DNA of 17,552 bases from CAYMND01 sp964465065 (GTDB taxonomy: Bacteria > Acidobacteriota > Aminicenantia > UBA2199): positions 1-17,552 of the forward strand of contig CAYXHZ010000059.1 in NCBI GenBank assembly GCA_964465065.1, written 5' to 3'. A model generated the notes under the pieces. That model was given only the letters and a program-made list of their open reading frames with translations, was not told where the DNA came from and did not search any database. The translations under genes and the position numbers were made by a program. Of the stretch, positions 14,369-17,552 are shown one piece after another; the stretch's first letter is position 1, and each line of letters starts with the position of its first letter.

Positions 14369-16237
14369 TCACTTGCCCAGTATCTTTTCCATACGGTCCA
14401 TAAAACGATTCATCTTATTCATGGTCAGGTTTAAAGGCTCGTCCGAGAGCATGTCCACCCCAGCTTCCCTGAGAAGGTTCACCGCATAATCGGACCCGCC
14501 AGCGGATAGAAAACGCAAGAAGCGATCACGGGACTTCCGATCACCCTTCAGAATCTGCTCGGACAATGAGCTCGAAGCTGTGAAGGCGGTGACATACTCA
14601 TATGCGTAGAAAGGGTGAAAAAGTTGAGGGATATAGCTCCATCCCGATTGAGTCTCTTCATCCACATCAAAGGCCAGCGTACCGTGACCGTAGTATTTGC
14701 GCACCAACTCCAGATAGATGCGGTTGAAATCATCGCCACTCATTTGCTCACTCTGCTCCGCCAACTGATGAATGCGCAGCTCGAATTCTGAAATCATGGC
14801 CGCCTTGAATACAGTAAGGGCAACTCCGTCGAGATAACTGGCCATCAAGGCGAGTTGAAACGAAGGTGTGCGGTCACTGTTCATCAGCAGATGCTCGATC
14901 AAAAGGGCTTCGTTGACTGTCGCGCTGACCTCTGTGACCGAGCGCGGGCAGTGGGCCAGATCGAAGGGCTGGGCTTTATTGGAGAGATCGCTCTGCATGG
15001 CATGACCCAGTTCATGGGCCAAACCCCGTAAATCAGACATTTCACCTCTGAAGTTGAACAGAATATAGGGGTGAACCTGGTAAGCCCAACCGTTGGCATA
15101 CCCTCCGGGGCGCTTACCCTCCCGAGGTTCGGCATCGATCCAGTGATCTCGAAAAGCAAGCTCCACCCGGTCCACATAGTCTTTCCCCAAAGGGGCCAGG
15201 GCCAGGGGAATGATCCTTCGGGCATCGGCCAGGGAATAGGAGATCTCGAGCTTATTGCCTGACTGGGCGTTGAAATCGTAAAAATGGAGCCGGTCGACTG
15301 CCAGCATTCTAGCTTTGAGTTTCAAATAGCGGTGAAAAACAGGCAGGTTCCTGTTGACACGCTCGATCATGCCCGTAAACACCTCTCTAGGCACCTTCTC
15401 CTCATCCAAAACCATCTCCAGGCAGGACGAATACCCTCGTGTCTTGGTGTTGAACAGGTCACGTTGGAGTTGAGCGTTCAGAAGCGCTCCAAACGTGTTG
15501 CGGTAGCGATGGAATCCACCCATATACACCATGAAAGCCTGCTTACGCTCATCACGGTTCGATGATCTCATCCGCTGCCCATATTCGTTCTCATTGAGGG
15601 TGACCGATTGGTTCTCTTTCGCAACCAGCTGGGGATAAGGGAAATCGGTATAGAGGAATGCATCCAGAATGTTGCGCGGGGCGGAGCTGATTCCTTCCGC
15701 AAGGGAGAGCACCCTCTCCACCGCCTCCGAACCGATATGTGCTTGGGTCCGGAACAGTTCCTTTAGAAAAAAAGAATAGGGTTTGAAGCGCTTTTCATCT
15801 TGGGCGATAAACGAAGCCACCCTCTCTTCTCCCATCCTGATGATTTCCGGGGTGACAAAAGCCAGCTTTTCACTCAGCATCCCCCCAATTTGTCCATTGT
15901 TCTGCTTCAAGGTCTGATGGGCGGAAACCCGCATGTCCGAATCGTACAGAAGGTTGATGTAGGTGAATAAGCGGGTATAGCGGATATTGAACTGCGTCAT
16001 GTCTTCGAGGCAATGCAGCAGATTCTTCGGAGAATCGGCCAGGGTACCTGGATATTTATCCATGCTGGAGAAATCTTCAACGAACCGGGCCGATGCTTCT
16101 TTATAGGCCTCCAAAGAAGGAAATAACTCGCTGAGATTCCAGCACGCCAAATCATCGGGACTCTGGGCCAATAAGCGCATTCCCATGGCCAATAAGACCA
16201 AAATAGACGCCCGTCTGAATTTGAAATACGGTTTCAC
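14369..16237 (-). CDS. Exported oligoendopeptidase F-like M3 zinc metallopeptidase
   Basis: With GTG 16237 as start the protein has 622 residues. AAGGAG lies 7 nt before this GTG. The upstream ATG at 16300 has no site and would put 21 charged residues before the signal peptide. The N-terminus is basic (KPYFKFRR), then a hydrophobic ASILVLLAMGMRLLAQS with cleavage likely after AQ, so it is probably periplasmic. The catalytic HELGH is at 408-412. The third zinc ligand is probably Glu436 in SVTEVSATVNE, 28 residues after the first His, as in the M3 family. GKRPGGYANGW precedes the active site and HPFYAYEYVTAF lies near the end, both PepF-like. PepF normally cleaves short oligopeptides in the cytoplasm; here it would digest them outside the inner membrane. 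It is flanked by repeats B and C and is convergent with nmrA. Confidence 0.92.
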   Translation of the reverse strand: MKPYFKFRRASILVLLAMGMRLLAQSPDDLACWNLSELFPSLEAYKEASARFVEDFSSMDKYPGTLADSPKNLLHCLEDMTQFNIRYTRLFTYINLLYDSDMRVSAHQTLKQNNGQIGGMLSEKLAFVTPEIIRMGEERVASFIAQDEKRFKPYSFFLKELFRTQAHIGSEAVERVLSLAEGISSAPRNILDAFLYTDFPYPQLVAKENQSVTLNENEYGQRMRSSNRDERKQAFMVYMGGFHRYRNTFGALLNAQLQRDLFNTKTRGYSSCLEMVLDEEKVPREVFTGMIERVNRNLPVFHRYLKLKARMLAVDRLHFYDFNAQSGNKLEISYSLADARRIIPLALAPLGKDYVDRVELAFRDHWIDAEPREGKRPGGYANGWAYQVHPYILFNFRGEMSDLRGLAHELGHAMQSDLSNKAQPFDLAHCPRSVTEVSATVNEALLIEHLLMNSDRTPSFQLALMASYLDGVALTVFKAAMISEFELRIHQLAEQSEQMSGDDFNRIYLELVRKYYGHGTLAFDVDEETQSGWSYIPQLFHPFYAYEYVTAFTASSSLSEQILKGDRKSRDRFLRFLSAGGSDYAVNLLREAGVDMLSDEPLNLTMNKMNRFMDRMEKILGK

Positions 16238-16295
16238 TTGCTTTCTCCTTGATTGATGCCCTTTGGTATCCGATATCACACCAGTCGGAATGGGG

Positions 16296-16308
16296 GTCAT
16301 GTCATGAC
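16296..16308. promoter_or_regulatory. Perfect dyad upstream of the M3 peptidase gene
   Basis: GTCATG-T-CATGAC is a perfect 6-bp inverted repeat around one base, about 60 nt before the GTG start. Position fits an operator near the peptidase promoter. No regulator gene for it is recognisable in the window. Confidence 0.35.
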
Positions 16309-16354
16309 GCCATTACGCGACAGAGTGCCAATCTGTTACAAAGGCAGGAGAGAT

Positions 16355-16411
16355 ATGGACAATGAAAACATTGCTTCGTTTGGGTCCTGCCGTCCTTCCG
16401 TTTTTGATTGA
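16355..16411 (+). CDS. Possible 18-residue small ORF or gene remnant
   Basis: ATG at 16355 has a good ribosome binding site (GCAGGAGAG) 4-11 nt upstream. It encodes MDNENIASFGSCRPSVFD before TGA. A GGCAGGA/TCCTGCC inverted repeat followed by TTTTT overlaps it, which could equally be a small terminator-like structure. It may be the truncated start of a gene cut by repeat C. Function unknown; calling it a gene is tentative. Confidence 0.2.
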   Translation: MDNENIASFGSCRPSVFD

Positions 16412-16429
16412 TTAGAAAATTTAGCCGTC

Positions 16430-16684
16430 CAATGATTGGGGACTACAATGATTGGGGACGGTGGCTTACTTCTTTACAATGAATCAAGAATTCAATACAA
16501 AAGACAGCGGAAAGCGGGGCAAAACATCCGGAGTTCAGGGAGTGGACAGCAGGGATTCTTCTGTACTGACATTCCCGGTCCCCCGCTTTTCTTACCAATA
16601 TCGGCCGAAACCGTCAAGCTGCGCCGGCTTTGTGACCATGTGACGTACCGACCTCAACGAGTCCATAATGGGCGCCCCCAAGGC
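16430..16684 (+). repeat. Dispersed repeat copy C with duplicated left head
   Basis: The head occurs twice in tandem, CAATGATTGGGGACTA (16430-16445) and CAATGATTGGGGACGG (16446-16461), sharing their first 14 bases. From 16446 the copy aligns with copy B along its length at roughly 90% identity, apart from a 13-bp gap near the right end. It ends AATGGGCGCCCCCAAGG. TTGGGGACG (16452-16460) and CGCCCCCAA (16673-16681) form imperfect inverted ends. The namZ-tail-like segment (16507-16598) keeps its frame and TGA stop and reads AESGAKHPEFREWTAGILLY. The copy ends 9 nt before the stop codon of the convergent HKD-motif gene. Confidence 0.85.
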
Positions 16685-16692
16685 CTATAAGT

Positions 16693-17552
16693 CTATATTT
16701 TACCAATCTTTGAGAGTTCCTTTTTCGGAATCAATGCGGTCATTTTGGGAAGTTTTAGATGATATTTTTGGATCTTTAGCCTGTGTTTGTTGTTACCTTT
16801 GCATTTCCAGTACGGTTTTTCACCCCAATACCCGAACTCCAGCTTTCCCCCACAACTTTTACAACGTATGATGCCATCCTCCGGATATGGATCATCGATA
16901 CTACGAGTGAAACAGTTGTTGTGAACACAGCGCCAGTAATACGGATCATCGGCCCCTTCAGCCGCGATCATTTCGTCTCCGCAAACCGGACACTTCGCAC
17001 TGGTTTGCCCCGGCACCACCAGTAATTCATCCAATCTCAGAATCTGGCGATAATGTTTCACCACGACTTTATTCTCCCTCCTCTCCATGATTTCTCGGGA
17101 ATCGTAGAAACTGAGAGGATTCAAGGAACCGGACCAGAGAATGTCGTCATCAAAAAAGATCAACTTCTCATGCATGTTCAACTTGTGAATCACATGGATC
17201 CCGAGACTCTTCAACTGACCTTCACACTCCTGTATTCGGGACATTTCATTCCGTTTTCTCTCGGAATGAGCTTTGGTAATCACATAAATCTCGACATTCC
17301 GTTCCCTGGCCGCTGACAGTTGCGGCAGCAGGAAGGACAAGCGATCGGGTGTTATAAACGGTGAGTAAATAACGATTTTTTCTTTACATTTTTGGATATC
17401 GTTCAACAAATATCGATAAAAAACATCCTGTAACATGATGGTTCGTTCTGAGTCCGCCTCAAGTACACCTCCGATTATCATGGCCTGCCCCTCCGCCGCC
17501 CGGACGAGGTAGCCTTGGGGCACCAGTGTGCGGGCGTCGATCGTCGGGAATC
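16693..17552 (-). CDS. HKD-motif (PLD-like) protein with C-terminal zinc ribbons, 5' end outside window
   Basis: The frame is open from the right edge to TAG at 16693-16695; about 286 residues are visible. The first in-frame start (GTG 17523) has no ribosome binding site and open frame continues upstream, so the gene is cut by the window edge. Numbered from that GTG, a strand KEKIVIYSPFITPDRL (47-62) and an HKD motif of exact form HxKx4Dx6GSxN (His118, Lys120, Asp125, Gly132-Asn135) mark a PLD-superfamily nuclease or phosphodiesterase fold. Two cysteine clusters follow: C178, C181, C199, C204, then C221, C224, C241. They resemble topoisomerase-type zinc ribbons. A single HKD implies dimerisation or a second motif upstream. 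Such C-termini occur on helicase- or ATPase-containing DNA-processing proteins; the missing N-terminus decides this. Function and substrate are not known. Confidence 0.8.
   Translation of the reverse strand, partial: FPTIDARTLVPQGYLVRAAEGQAMIIGGVLEADSERTIMLQDVFYRYLLNDIQKCKEKIVIYSPFITPDRLSFLLPQLSAARERNVEIYVITKAHSERKRNEMSRIQECEGQLKSLGIHVIHKLNMHEKLIFFDDDILWSGSLNPLSFYDSREIMERRENKVVVKHYRQILRLDELLVVPGQTSAKCPVCGDEMIAAEGADDPYYWRCVHNNCFTRSIDDPYPEDGIIRCKSCGGKLEFGYWGEKPYWKCKGNNKHRLKIQKYHLKLPKMTALIPKKELSKIGKI

Larger units (their letters stand above)
16238..16445. other. Upstream region of the M3 peptidase gene
   Basis: About 200 nt hold the peptidase ribosome binding site near 16245-16250 and a 13-bp perfect dyad at 16296-16308. 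They also hold a tiny open frame at 16355-16411 and a 16-bp tandem duplication at the left end of repeat C. A TTGGCA box on the minus strand (near 16327-16332) could be a -35, but no convincing -10 follows it. Confidence 0.4.

Noticed and set aside
12269..16684. Integron-like cassette array with the repeats as recombination sites
   Set aside because: Genes between repeats differ in orientation, no GTTRRRY/RYYYAAC core pair is recognisable, and no integrase is present; REP/MITE-like elements fit better.
12269..16684. CRISPR array
   Set aside because: Only three long, diverged repeats with whole genes between them; no short regular spacers.
16693..17552. DISARM DrmC or another named defence gene
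   Set aside because: A PLD motif alone is not diagnostic, the zinc ribbons do not fit what I know of DrmC, and no partner defence gene is visible in the window.

Overview
The window looks like a chromosomal segment of a Gram-negative (diderm) bacterium. It encodes a TonB-dependent outer-membrane receptor, a LolC/LolE-type permease and several proteins with signal peptides. The core genes are GC-rich and use strong AGGAGG-type ribosome binding sites. An Oar-like receptor without SusD, a membrane-anchored propeller sensor, stand-alone LytTR regulators and an exported M3 peptidase together would fit Acidobacteriota or a related phylum. This is inference; there is no rRNA or marker gene here to settle it.

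Layout, left to right. (1) 1-6590 is an envelope and signalling block. It holds a TonB-dependent receptor on the minus strand (3' end outside the window) and a LytTR DNA-binding protein on the minus strand with its own terminator. Next come a 920-residue sensor on the plus strand (14 propeller blades, Y_Y_Y domain, one membrane helix, LuxR-type HTH) and a second LytTR paralogue on the minus strand. (2) 6828-12331 is a six-gene operon on the plus strand behind a good sigma70-like promoter. It reads ribH, nusB, a transglutaminase-like protein, lysS, a LolC/E-like permease and a NamZ/DUF1343 protein. Genes overlap by 1-4 nt or are separated by 5-12 nt. (3) 12269-16684 is an accessory stretch punctuated by three same-orientation copies (A, B, C) of a roughly 225-250 bp repeat. 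Between A and B lies a visibly AT-richer marR-nmrA pair with a near-perfect operator at the marR start. Between B and C lies an exported oligoendopeptidase F-like M3 metallopeptidase on the minus strand. (4) 16693-17552 is the 3' part of a minus-strand gene for a protein with a phospholipase-D-type HKD motif and C-terminal zinc ribbons.

The left block could form a small regulatory circuit in which the sensor reads a periplasmic ligand, two LytTR paralogues bind DNA, and the receptor imports or senses a substrate. This linkage is inferred from gene order only.

The most unusual structure is the repeat family. Copies B and C carry a reading-frame-like duplicate of the last 20 codons and the 3' flank of the namZ gene. 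That duplicate is fused behind a REP-like head containing TTGGGGACG, with inverted CGTCCCCAA-type ends. The repeats sit at or near the 3' ends of genes and bracket the foreign-looking marR-nmrA cassette. I found no CRISPR array, tRNA, rRNA or transposase gene.
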